NCBI GenBank assembly: GCA_029077825.1
Contig: JAQNCT010000014.1
Coordinates: 1 to 53,208 of the forward strand
Length of the DNA: 53,208 nucleotides
Direction of reading: 5' to 3'
From: Acidocella sp.
GTDB taxonomy: Bacteria; Pseudomonadota; Alphaproteobacteria; Acetobacterales; Acetobacteraceae
Positions 18,764 to 26,864 of this stretch are shown here, one piece after another (positions within the stretch are counted from its first letter, which is position 1; the number at the start of each line of letters is the position of its first letter). The notes below the pieces were generated by a model. The model searched no databases, was not told the DNA's origin, and saw only the letters and a program-made list of their open reading frames with translations. A program made the position numbers and the translations under genes.

Positions 18764-19892
18764 TAATAGCATGGGCTATGATAATGCTGGTCAACATTGG
18801 TTGGCTGGTGGGTATTTGGTGAACCGCGGAGAAACCCGCTTCAGCAAGCATGGCAATAATTTCAGCAGGATGGCGTGCGCGGCCGCTGCCCATAGCCAGC
18901 AGATAAAAACCAAAATAGGCATCCCCCACCGGCTCAGCACCTTTGGTGCCCGCCATCGGTTCGGCCAGCAAAAGTACCCCGTGCGGCGGGAGGGCCGCCC
19001 GTGCTGATTTGAGAATATGTAAAGCCAATTCGTCAGGATGGTCGTGCAACACCCTGATCAAAGTGATGATATCGGCACCCTTAGGCAGTTCATCCTGGGT
19101 AAAGTCACCACCGTAGGCTTTGGCACGGCCAATCAAATTACCGCGCTCAAACGCCTGAGTGGCGCAGGCGGCAACCGGCGGCAAATCGAATAACCTGAAC
19201 TGCAGCTCAGGCGCGTGTGGTGCCAGCAGGCGCAGAAAGCTGCCATCGCCACCGCCAACATCCATAATGACCCGATGCCGGTTAAAAGAATAGGCTGCAA
19301 TGACCTCGTGGGCGACCATCGGTTGTGATGCCGCCATCAGTGCCGAATAGGCCGCAGATTGCCCAGCGCTGCCACGATACGGCCAGAACTGGCCCAGCCG
19401 GGTTTCAACCTGGCCGCGCAGTAGCGCTACAGGGTCAGCAAGGTCGGCGTAAAACATCCTGTGATGCGCCACCATGGCGGCAATACCCGGGTTGCCCCGC
19501 AACGCCGCGCCCAGCGGGCCTAGCCGAAAAGACGTTCCATGCTGGCGAGAGAGCAACCGCAACGAAGCCGCCGCATTCAAAAGCATCAGCATCTGATGAA
19601 CAGGAATATCATAGCGCACCGCCAACGTCTCGGCAGAGGCGGGTTGGCGCGCCAAAGCATCAAACAGATCAAGCTCAACGCAAGTCGCCAGAATCTGCGC
19701 GTAAACAAACCCTGCGCACAGGTCGAACAATGCCCTGGCCTCACGCCGAGCCACCCTCCGGGTAAGGGGGAATCGCGCAGCCCATCCTTGGAATTGCGGG
19801 TTGGCTAGGCATTTATCCCGCCAGTCGAGCCAAAAACGATTAAGCAGCCCTAAACCAAGCGGTCCGTTTTCTGCCAAAGCGACCGGCGGCAT
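18759..19892 (-). CDS. crtF: Demethylspheroidene / hydroxyneurosporene O-methyltransferase
   Basis: 377 residues; SAM-dependent methyltransferase that methylates the 1-hydroxyl of acyclic carotenoids (spirilloxanthin route). An N-terminal dimerisation domain (DLFDALARQPASAETLA, plant O-MT style) precedes the SAM site VIMDVGGGDGSFLRLL and the later DIITLIRVLHDHPDE. The gene follows crtE by six bases, the usual crtEF order. Confidence 0.94.
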   Translation of the reverse strand: MPPVALAENGPLGLGLLNRFWLDWRDKCLANPQFQGWAARFPLTRRVARREARALFDLCAGFVYAQILATCVELDLFDALARQPASAETLAVRYDIPVHQMLMLLNAAASLRLLSRQHGTSFRLGPLGAALRGNPGIAAMVAHHRMFYADLADPVALLRGQVETRLGQFWPYRGSAGQSAAYSALMAASQPMVAHEVIAAYSFNRHRVIMDVGGGDGSFLRLLAPHAPELQFRLFDLPPVAACATQAFERGNLIGRAKAYGGDFTQDELPKGADIITLIRVLHDHPDELALHILKSARAALPPHGVLLLAEPMAGTKGAEPVGDAYFGFYLLAMGSGRARHPAEIIAMLAEAGFSAVHQIPTSQPMLTSIIIAHAIT

Positions 19893-19898
19893 GACCTA

Positions 19899-20768
19899 TC
19901 AGGCCGCGACCCTACATAGTGTCTTAGGAACCAGCCGCTTGGCCTCTTGCGCAATCAAGGCGCGGAGATGCACGGCGCCCGCACAATCCGGAATCGACGC
20001 TGCCGCCTGCGCCGCCAGCGAATCCAGCAGGTCCAGAGCCCCATTGATGCCATAGGCCCGCACAGCACTCGGCCGCTCCAATGCAGCATCGCGCCCCACT
20101 GGTTTGCCGCAATCATCGGAACTTGCCACGGCATCAAGCAGGTCATCGGCAACCTGGTAAGCCTCACCCAACGCCTCTCCTAAGCCCCGCCAGGGTTGCG
20201 GGTCGGCCCCTGCTGCTGCTGCACCGGCGATGGTGGCAGCGGAAAACAAGGCACCGGTTTTTGCACGTTGATACACCGAAAGATCAGGCTTCGGCTCACT
20301 CTCCCAAGCCTGACCCGCCGTGATTCCATTGGGCATACCCACCGCCTGAGCAATGGTAAGCACCAGTGGCCCCAGCCGCGCCGGGGCATTGAGCGTCCCC
20401 CAGGCCAGCAATTGAAACGACAGTACGATCAAGCCATCGCCTGCCAGCACGGCCAACGGTGAACCATAAGCCGCATGGACGGATGGTTTGCCACGCCGGG
20501 TGGCGGCATCATCAAAACAAGGCAAATCATCATGTACCAGCGAGGCGCAATGCAATAATTCAATGGCGCAGGCCGCGGCATCTGACGCCTGGGGATGATC
20601 ATCACCGCAGGCCGCGGCGACTGCCAGACAAAGTCTTGGCCGTACCCGAGCACCGCGCGGGAATACCGCATGACGCATGGCAGCGGCTAACAAAGGCGGT
20701 GCCGGCGGCGCGTGGGTACGGGTAAAAGCTAGATTCAGCCCAGCCTCAATGCGCGACGCTGCATCCAT
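19899..20768 (-). CDS. crtE: Geranylgeranyl diphosphate synthase
   Basis: 289 residues; trans-isoprenyl diphosphate synthase that supplies GGPP to phytoene synthase (CrtB) and bacteriochlorophyll synthase (BchG). The first Asp-rich motif is HDDLPCFDD, the second DDLLDAV after YQVAD. First gene of the leftward superoperon; its start lies 104 bases from the divergent crtD, in a region with two PpsR-like sites. Confidence 0.95.
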   Translation of the reverse strand: MDAASRIEAGLNLAFTRTHAPPAPPLLAAAMRHAVFPRGARVRPRLCLAVAAACGDDHPQASDAAACAIELLHCASLVHDDLPCFDDAATRRGKPSVHAAYGSPLAVLAGDGLIVLSFQLLAWGTLNAPARLGPLVLTIAQAVGMPNGITAGQAWESEPKPDLSVYQRAKTGALFSAATIAGAAAAGADPQPWRGLGEALGEAYQVADDLLDAVASSDDCGKPVGRDAALERPSAVRAYGINGALDLLDSLAAQAAASIPDCAGAVHLRALIAQEAKRLVPKTLCRVAA

Positions 20769-20801
20769 GGACGCTCTCCTGCGGTGTTGACCAACCTAAG
20801 C

Positions 20802-20844
20802 TGTCAATTTTATTTGTCATTAAATATGTGCATATTAATTGACA
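20802..20844. promoter_or_regulatory. PpsR/CrtJ-like operators in the crtE-crtD divergent promoter
   Basis: TGTgcatattaattgACA at 20827-20844 is a perfect TGT-N12-ACA site. An imperfect copy, TGTcaattttatttgTCA, lies at 20802-20819, seven bases away. The perfect site overlaps the TTGACA that serves as a likely -35 for crtD, so a bound repressor would block polymerase. The pair could control both crtE and crtD. Confidence 0.75.
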
Positions 20845-20867
20845 CTTGGTCAAGACATTTCGATACT
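20839..20867 (+). promoter_or_regulatory. Predicted sigma-70-type promoter of crtD
   Basis: TTGACA (20839-20844), a 17-base spacer and GATACT (20862-20867). The expected transcription start falls on or next to the crtD ATG at 20873, so the message may be leaderless. This agrees with the absence of a Shine-Dalgarno sequence before that ATG. Confidence 0.5.
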
Positions 20868-20872
20868 GCCGC

Positions 20873-22405
20873 ATGGCACAACGAAAGATCATCGTCATTG
20901 GCGCCGGCATCGGCGGGTTGGTTGCTGCCACGCAACTCGCGCACGCCGGGCTGGATGTGACTGTTTGCGAAACAGCGGCCACGGCCGGCGGCAAGTTACG
21001 CGAACTCAATGTGGGGGGTACGGCCATTGATGCCGGACCTACGGTTTTTACGCTACGGACGGTCTTCGATGCGATATTCACAATATTGGGCGAGCAGCTT
21101 GACCAGCATATCAGCTTGGAACCGCTAGACTGCTTGGCGCGGCATGTCTGGGAAGATGGTGCCCGGTTGGATTTATTTGCCGATACCGAACGCAATGCTG
21201 CCGCCATAAGTGCCTTTGCGGGTTTAGCAGCGGCCCAGGCTTATCGGAAATTTGCCAAACGCAGCGCCGAGATTTTTGCAACGCTTGATGCCAGCTTCAT
21301 GCAGCGCCAGCAGCCGGGCTTGCTGGGGTTGCTACAACATGCCGCCCCAATACATGGGATAGGCTTGATGCATTTAGCGCCATTTACCAGCCTGTGGGAC
21401 GAGCTGGGGCGGTATTTCATCAACCCCAAACTGCGCCAATTATTTGCCCGTTACGCTACTTACTGCGGCTGCTCGCCGTATGACGCGCCCGCCACATTGA
21501 TGCTGGTAGCACACGCCGAGCAAAATGGTGTTTGGCGGATTAAAGGCGGCATGTACCGGCTGGTTGAAGCTTTGGTAAAATTGGCTGAGGCGCGTGGTGT
21601 GGTATTTCGTTTTAACTGCCCCGTTGCCGAAGTTACCACGCACCATGGCCGCGCCAACGGCGTGAAACTGCAATCTGGTGAGGGTCTGATGGCAGACGCT
21701 GTCATCGCCAACGCTGACCTTGCCGCTATGAGCGCGGGATATTTTGGCGAGGCCGCAAAATCAGCCGTCAGCGGCCTCATTAAAGGCGCCAAACGCTCAC
21801 TCTCAGCGGTAACCTGGGCAATTAAAGGCAAAGTATCGGGCATGGAGCTTGCCCACCATAATGTTTTTTTTGCCAATGATAACGGCGCAGAATTTGCCGC
21901 CATTAAGGCTAGCACCTTACCCGCTGACCCTACAATTTACATTTGTGCGCCGACTGAGGGGGCGTTTTTTTGCCTGATCAACGCGCCGGCAACTGGTGAT
22001 CAATTTCGGCCCAATGGGCTTGAGGAGGAACAATGTCTCAGCGTGATGCTAGCGAAGCTGCAAAAATGCGGGCTACAACTAAAACCTTCAACGATGATCC
22101 GAACCGGACCACAAATGTTCAACCATTTATTCCCGGCCTCGGGCGGGGCACTATACGGCCGCGCCCTGACGGGGTGGCGAGATTCATTCCGCCGACCGGG
22201 GAGCACAACAAAATTGCCGGGGCTTTATCTGGCCGGCGGGGCGGTCCATCCGGGGCCGGGGCTACCAATGGCGGCAATGTCAGGCTGCTTGGCAGCCACA
22301 CAGATTTTGCAGGACCTCGCTTTGCGCAAATTATCAAACCGGGTGGTTACGCCTGGTGGTATGTCGATGCGATCAGTGATGATGGGCTCCAAGCGCTCAC
22401 CCTGA
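20873..22405 (+). CDS. crtD: Carotenoid 3,4-desaturase (methoxyneurosporene/rhodopin dehydrogenase)
   Basis: 510 residues from ATG 20873; the TTG at 20846 would put coding sequence inside the operator. FAD-dependent phytoene-desaturase family: KIIVIGAGIGGLVAATQLAH, then AGGKLRELNVGGTAIDAGPT, and C-terminal GLYLAGGAVHPGPGLPMAAM. Paired with crtC and distinct from the four-step desaturase CrtI encoded nearby; context and the CRELNVGG-type region favour CrtD. The family ending (CLAATQILQDL) is followed by about 30 residues, whose coding sequence overlaps crtC. Confidence 0.92.
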   Translation: MAQRKIIVIGAGIGGLVAATQLAHAGLDVTVCETAATAGGKLRELNVGGTAIDAGPTVFTLRTVFDAIFTILGEQLDQHISLEPLDCLARHVWEDGARLDLFADTERNAAAISAFAGLAAAQAYRKFAKRSAEIFATLDASFMQRQQPGLLGLLQHAAPIHGIGLMHLAPFTSLWDELGRYFINPKLRQLFARYATYCGCSPYDAPATLMLVAHAEQNGVWRIKGGMYRLVEALVKLAEARGVVFRFNCPVAEVTTHHGRANGVKLQSGEGLMADAVIANADLAAMSAGYFGEAAKSAVSGLIKGAKRSLSAVTWAIKGKVSGMELAHHNVFFANDNGAEFAAIKASTLPADPTIYICAPTEGAFFCLINAPATGDQFRPNGLEEEQCLSVMLAKLQKCGLQLKPSTMIRTGPQMFNHLFPASGGALYGRALTGWRDSFRRPGSTTKLPGLYLAGGAVHPGPGLPMAAMSGCLAATQILQDLALRKLSNRVVTPGGMSMRSVMMGSKRSP

Positions 22406-23235
22406 TCGGTTTTATCGGGAGCGTGTTTTCGCCATACTACGCCAGGGCCAATGCACGCCTTCCTGCAAACCCGGAAAATCATTGTGCGATGAATATCGTA
22501 CTGTATCAACCGGGCGGTGGGCGATGGGCCATGACTGAACGGAGGGCTGATAAATTATTCCGCTCGGCCCAACATTTGCAAATTGGCAACAGTGTTATGC
22601 GATGGGAGGACGGTAAGCTTACCGCTGAAATTGATGAAATCGGCGTACCAATTCCGCGCCGTATCCGCGGGCACCTAACATTAACACCGATAACAGTTCT
22701 GTCGACGCAATTTCAACTTGATAGCGCCGAACGGCACCGTTGGCAGCCGATTGCCCCGCTAGCCCGGATTGAGGTTGAATTTCAAAATCCAAAACTCTCA
22801 TGGCGCGGCAACGCCTATTTTGATAGTAATGAGGGAGATGCCCCGTTGGCAGCGGATTTTGTAAATTGGCATTGGTCCCGCGCCAACGATAAATCAGCCA
22901 CCAAAATTTTTTATAATGTAAAGCGCCGCGATGGCACAGGTTTGGTTTTAGGGTTAGAAGTTCAGCCAGACGGCAAAATTGAGTATGTATCACCACCGCC
23001 GGAACAACCACTGCCTGGCACAGTTTGGCGGGTGGCGCGCAGTACCCATTCCGATGCGGCGTACAAACCAATAGTGTTAAAAACGCTGGAAGATGCGCCG
23101 TTTTACAATCGCTCGATTATCCGCGCGCAATCTGACGGAAAGATATTCGATGCAATGCATGAATCGCTCGATCTGGACCGCTTCAACAAAAGCTGGGTAA
23201 GACTGCTACTGCCGTTCCGAATGCCCCGTATCTAA
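22174..23235 (+). CDS. crtC: Acyclic carotenoid 1,2-hydratase (hydroxyneurosporene synthase)
   Basis: Adds water across the terminal C1,2 double bond of lycopene/neurosporene. Signatures KPGGYAWWYVDAISDDG, TLIGFIGSVFSPYYA, FVNWHWSRA are typical. Homology begins only at GPRF (22312), yet no good start with a ribosome site is near: the frame stays open back to an ATG at 22033, deep inside crtD. GTG 22174 is given here as the first compromise; CTG 22285 is an alternative. From any of them crtC overlaps crtD by at least 120 bases. The true start needs experiment; the C-terminus overlaps a small convergent ORF by 30 bases. Confidence 0.85.
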   Translation: MARFIPPTGEHNKIAGALSGRRGGPSGAGATNGGNVRLLGSHTDFAGPRFAQIIKPGGYAWWYVDAISDDGLQALTLIGFIGSVFSPYYARANARLPANPENHCAMNIVLYQPGGGRWAMTERRADKLFRSAQHLQIGNSVMRWEDGKLTAEIDEIGVPIPRRIRGHLTLTPITVLSTQFQLDSAERHRWQPIAPLARIEVEFQNPKLSWRGNAYFDSNEGDAPLAADFVNWHWSRANDKSATKIFYNVKRRDGTGLVLGLEVQPDGKIEYVSPPPEQPLPGTVWRVARSTHSDAAYKPIVLKTLEDAPFYNRSIIRAQSDGKIFDAMHESLDLDRFNKSWVRLLLPFRMPRI

Positions 23236-23379
23236 TACGGCACATCTTGCTGCTTCGGCTTCGCGCTCTTTGTCGCGCTTTAAGTCCCGGCTGACAGAGA
23301 TATATTGCTGAATACCAAATAGCACCACGCCAAAATCAAGTGTCGTCCATTCCAGAAAGGTGGCAACATGACCGGTCAT
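23206..23379 (-). CDS. Small single-helix protein coupled to crtB, unknown function
   Basis: 57 residues, ATG at 23379 overlapping the crtB stop (ATGA). An amphipathic/hydrophobic stretch (residues about 8-29, LEWTTLDFGVVLFGIQQYI) is followed by a highly charged tail (RDLKRDKEREAEAA). This is the shape of a single-span membrane peptide with a cytoplasmic charged tail. It is convergent with crtC and overlaps its last 30 bases. I do not recognise a family. The coupling and clean frame support it being real. Confidence 0.55.
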   Translation of the reverse strand: MTGHVATFLEWTTLDFGVVLFGIQQYISVSRDLKRDKEREAEAARCAVLDTGHSERQ

Positions 23380-24404
23380 GCCAGACGGCCATCGGCTTCA
23401 CCAGCAGCGCCGCGCTGCACCCGCTCCAAACGTTCGAACAAATCCAGTAATTTAATAAACGGTGATGACGTTGTTTCAGGATTCAGTGCCGCAGCATTGA
23501 TGAGAAATAAGTTCGCCGCCAAGGCGCCAGCATCGTTGCTACGAACAGGCCGAAAGGCCGCACCGGCGGCACTTGCCGCCAGCCATAGCTTGCGCATTCC
23601 ACCGACATGCGCGCGCGAATTGAGAGAATCGTAACCGCTCGCGGCAATTTCATGACCGATGGCTGCATATATTTTCCGCGCTGCATGAATACCAACCCGG
23701 CAATCGAGCGGCAAACGCGTGATACCTGATGCAGCGCGGTCATAAAGCCGCATCGATTCGTCGAGTAACTTTTCAACCAGGCCGCCGATCTCCGGAGAGA
23801 ATTGTGGTGCCGCGATAAATGCCGTTTCATCAATACCAGCTTCCCGCAACCATATTTGCGGTAAAAATAATCGGCCGGCTCTGGCATCCTCACCCACATC
23901 GCGGGCGATGTTGGTAAGTTGCATTGCCAGACCAAGATCTGAAGCACGGGCCAGCGTCTCGTGATCCCGCACGCCCATCAGTACCGCCATCATCACGCCT
24001 ACGCTGCCGGCAACTCGGGCAGCGTAATCCAGCAAATCAGCTAATGTTTCATAACGCCTGCCCTGCGAGTCCCATGCCAGACCTTCAATCAACGCAGCTG
24101 GCAAAGTCTTCGGCACATCAAAGTCGGCGACAGTCGCTGCAAACGCCCGGTCCACTGATGAAGGATACGGCTCGCCCTCGTATGCGGCATCAAGACGATT
24201 ATATAAATTTGCCAAAGCCGCGGCCGGGTCATCACCTAAGTCAATCGCGTCATCGGCCTCACGGCAAAATGCGTAGAGCGCGGTGGCGGGGTCACGCACC
24301 CGACGAGGAAGCAACAACGAAGCGGCGTAAAAACTGCGCGATCCGTTGCAAAGCAACGTGCGGCATGCGGCAATATCGGCGGGATCAGCGGAAGACTGCA
24401 GCAT
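23376..24404 (-). CDS. crtB: 15-cis-phytoene synthase
   Basis: 342 residues from ATG 24404 (AGG at suitable distance); longer versions would lie deep inside crtI. Condenses two GGPP into phytoene. The substrate-Mg motifs are AFCREADDAIDLGDD and LTNIARDVGEDARAGRLFLP. Both Asp motifs are intact. It overlaps the crtI end by 20 bases, giving the familiar crtIB order. The C-terminal ~25 residues are Arg/Glu-rich and not conserved. Confidence 0.95.
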   Translation of the reverse strand: MLQSSADPADIAACRTLLCNGSRSFYAASLLLPRRVRDPATALYAFCREADDAIDLGDDPAAALANLYNRLDAAYEGEPYPSSVDRAFAATVADFDVPKTLPAALIEGLAWDSQGRRYETLADLLDYAARVAGSVGVMMAVLMGVRDHETLARASDLGLAMQLTNIARDVGEDARAGRLFLPQIWLREAGIDETAFIAAPQFSPEIGGLVEKLLDESMRLYDRAASGITRLPLDCRVGIHAARKIYAAIGHEIAASGYDSLNSRAHVGGMRKLWLAASAAGAAFRPVRSNDAGALAANLFLINAAALNPETTSSPFIKLLDLFERLERVQRGAAGEADGRLA

Positions 24405-25920
24405 TTGGAACGACCTCATCAAGAACACGCGCGGAAGACAATACACCCGGCACACCAGCACCAGGGTGGGTACTGGCACCTACTAAAAACAGATTTTCAA
24501 AATCTTCGGATTTATTGTGCGGCCTAAACCATGCACTTTGCAACAGCCGCGGGGCAAAACCAAAGCCAGCGCCATGCAGCGAGAGATAATTTGATTCAAA
24601 ATCCAGTGGTGACATAATTTTGGAGGTGACAATAGATTCACTCAGACCCGGCAAAACGCTGTTGTTCAAATACCGCTCAATCGCTTGGCGGTATAATTCG
24701 GCTTGATTTTTCCAGTCAGTCGTACTTTGCAGATTTGGCACTGGCGATAGCACGTAAAATGCGTCACAGCCCGGAGGAGCCAGTGTGGGGTCGGTATGTG
24801 TTGGGCGGTGCAAATACAGACTGAAATCTGGTGCCAAGGTTTTTATATCAAAAATATCGCGCAACAGTTCATCGTGCCTTGGCCCGAGCAAAATGGTGTG
24901 ATGGGGTACATTTTCAAATTTTCGGCTGGTTCCAAAATACCAGACGAACAAACCCATCGAGAATTTTGCCTTCGCGATGTTTCGGTCAGTCCAGCGCTTG
25001 CGTGGTTGCCTGGCCAGCAGGTTTTTGTAAGTCCAGCCAGCGCAGGCGTTGGAAACCACAATATCAGACTTAATTTCCTCGCCACCCTCAAGCACAACGC
25101 CGACGGCTGTTTTGCCGCGCACCAGAATTTCCTGCACTGTCGCATTTGTACGGACGATGTTGCCTTGCCCCTCAATCAGCCTCACCATGCCGCTTACTAA
25201 TGCTCCGGTGCCGCCGATTGGAAAATGTACCCCAAATTTACGTTCTAAATACAGAATCAAACAATAAATCGCGCTGGTATTCAGCGGGTTGCCTCCTACC
25301 AGTAGCGGGTGAAAGCTCAACGCAATACGTAGCCTCGGGTCTCGAATGTAGCGCCCCACCAACCCGCTGACGCTGCGATAGCCTGAGAGCTTCACAAGAT
25401 CAGGCAATATCCGTAGCATATCCACCCATGAGCCAAACGCTTTATGGGCAAGCTGCTCAAAGCCTATTTTGTAAATAGCCTCGCTTAACTTTACAAACTT
25501 CTCATACCCTGCCAGATCAGCCGGAGCGAAATCACGCACCTGTGCGCGCATAAAGTCAGCATCACCGCTACAAGAAAATGTTGATCCATCATTGAAATGA
25601 ATCCGGTAAAACGGCGACACGGAGCGTAAATCTATTTCATCGGCAAAATCACGACCAGCCAGTTGCCATAATTCCTCCAGCAAAAACGGTGCGGTGATGA
25701 TGGTAGGCCCGGCATCAAACGTGAAACCATCCTGCTGAAACACCGAGGCCCGGCCACCAGCTTGTAAAAGTCGCTCAAGCACCGTGACACGATAACCCCG
25801 TGCCCCCAGCCGAATGGCCGCCGCCAACCCGCCAAACCCGCTGCCGATCACCACCGCATGTGGCCTGTTGTCACTTTGACTGGCCATCACCTTACCTAGC
25901 GAGGGGGTGCTGATATTCAT
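24385..25920 (-). CDS. crtI: Phytoene desaturase
   Basis: 511 residues from ATG 25920, which overlaps the bchO stop (ATGA); an upstream start at 25968 would be inside bchO. Performs the stepwise desaturation of phytoene to neurosporene/lycopene. FAD site AVVIGSGFGGLAAAIRLGAR, then AGGRASVFQQDGFTFDAGPT, and the C-terminal LFLVGASTHPGAGVPGVL, the CrtI bacterial-type signature. Full family length. Confidence 0.95.
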   Translation of the reverse strand: MNISTPSLGKVMASQSDNRPHAVVIGSGFGGLAAAIRLGARGYRVTVLERLLQAGGRASVFQQDGFTFDAGPTIITAPFLLEELWQLAGRDFADEIDLRSVSPFYRIHFNDGSTFSCSGDADFMRAQVRDFAPADLAGYEKFVKLSEAIYKIGFEQLAHKAFGSWVDMLRILPDLVKLSGYRSVSGLVGRYIRDPRLRIALSFHPLLVGGNPLNTSAIYCLILYLERKFGVHFPIGGTGALVSGMVRLIEGQGNIVRTNATVQEILVRGKTAVGVVLEGGEEIKSDIVVSNACAGWTYKNLLARQPRKRWTDRNIAKAKFSMGLFVWYFGTSRKFENVPHHTILLGPRHDELLRDIFDIKTLAPDFSLYLHRPTHTDPTLAPPGCDAFYVLSPVPNLQSTTDWKNQAELYRQAIERYLNNSVLPGLSESIVTSKIMSPLDFESNYLSLHGAGFGFAPRLLQSAWFRPHNKSEDFENLFLVGASTHPGAGVPGVLSSARVLDEVVPNAAVFR

Positions 25921-26864
25921 GGCGGCAATACACCCAGTTCGACAGCTAAATTTTTGATAATTTCGCAAGTCTCCGCTGGCCGTTCCTCATGGGCCAAATG
26001 TCCCAGACCCTCCATGCGGATAATGCGGGCAGCGGGAATAACCCGTTGTATTTTTGTGGCATCCGCCGGTGGAATTGAGCGATCATTGCTGCCCACCACC
26101 AGCATCAAGGGCGCGCTAAGTTCCGTTAGTCTGGCTGCAAATGAAGCCAGATCCCAGTTCGCCATCATTTTCAGCGCGGCACCGGCATGACCGCTACGCC
26201 GTGCGAGCCGCGCATAAAATTTAACACCTTCTGGGTCGATCTCTGATCCAGTTCCGGTCAGCAACCGCGCAATCACGTTGCTATCAGCCGCCTGCCAGGA
26301 GAACAACATCGGCACCAGCGGGTTGCTGGCCATAAGCTTTGCCAGCGGCGCCATGAAGGACCGCCCCACGCCATGGTATGCCAGTGGCAGTAACGCGCCG
26401 TTAAGGGCCACAACCGCTTGCGGCGCTATCAAGCCATCAAAACACATTTGTAGCGCTATGGCAGCCCCGGCTGAGTGTCCGGCCGCCATTACGGGATGCA
26501 AGTCCAGTTGCTTTAGAAGTGCTGAAATACCCTGCGCCATACCGGGAAGTGTCATACCCTCGCTGGCCGGTTGCTCGGTAAAACCATGGCCTGGCAGGTC
26601 GGGCGCCACCACCGTAAAATGCTGTGCCAAAATGGGCAGCATATCACGCCATGAATGGGTAGCAGCGCCGGTGCCATGCAATAGCAATAACACCGGCCCC
26701 TGCCCCATGAGCTGAACATGCCAACGGGTTTTACCAACCCGGACAAACCGGCTGGCGTGATGATTTGGCCAATCCTTACCATCCTGCGTCCAATCGGGCC
26801 GCCCATAGGCGGGCCGAGGCGGGGCGACAAAGGCAGCCGAAACGTTACGCGGCAGAGCTTGCAC
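25917..26864 (-). CDS. bchO: BchO, alpha/beta hydrolase linked to magnesium chelatase
   Basis: 315 residues from GTG 26864, preceded by AGGGAGA at seven bases; earlier ATG starts would lie inside bchD and give a tail not seen in the family. Alpha/beta-hydrolase fold with LLLHGTGAATHSW (oxyanion region), nucleophile elbow AAGHSAGAAIAL and late GLGHLAHEE (catalytic His). BchO is found in bchIDO operons; its exact role in magnesium-porphyrin synthesis is not settled. Overlaps bchD by 20 bases and crtI by four. Confidence 0.9.
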   Translation of the reverse strand: MQALPRNVSAAFVAPPRPAYGRPDWTQDGKDWPNHHASRFVRVGKTRWHVQLMGQGPVLLLLHGTGAATHSWRDMLPILAQHFTVVAPDLPGHGFTEQPASEGMTLPGMAQGISALLKQLDLHPVMAAGHSAGAAIALQMCFDGLIAPQAVVALNGALLPLAYHGVGRSFMAPLAKLMASNPLVPMLFSWQAADSNVIARLLTGTGSEIDPEGVKFYARLARRSGHAGAALKMMANWDLASFAARLTELSAPLMLVVGSNDRSIPPADATKIQRVIPAARIIRMEGLGHLAHEERPAETCEIIKNLAVELGVLPP

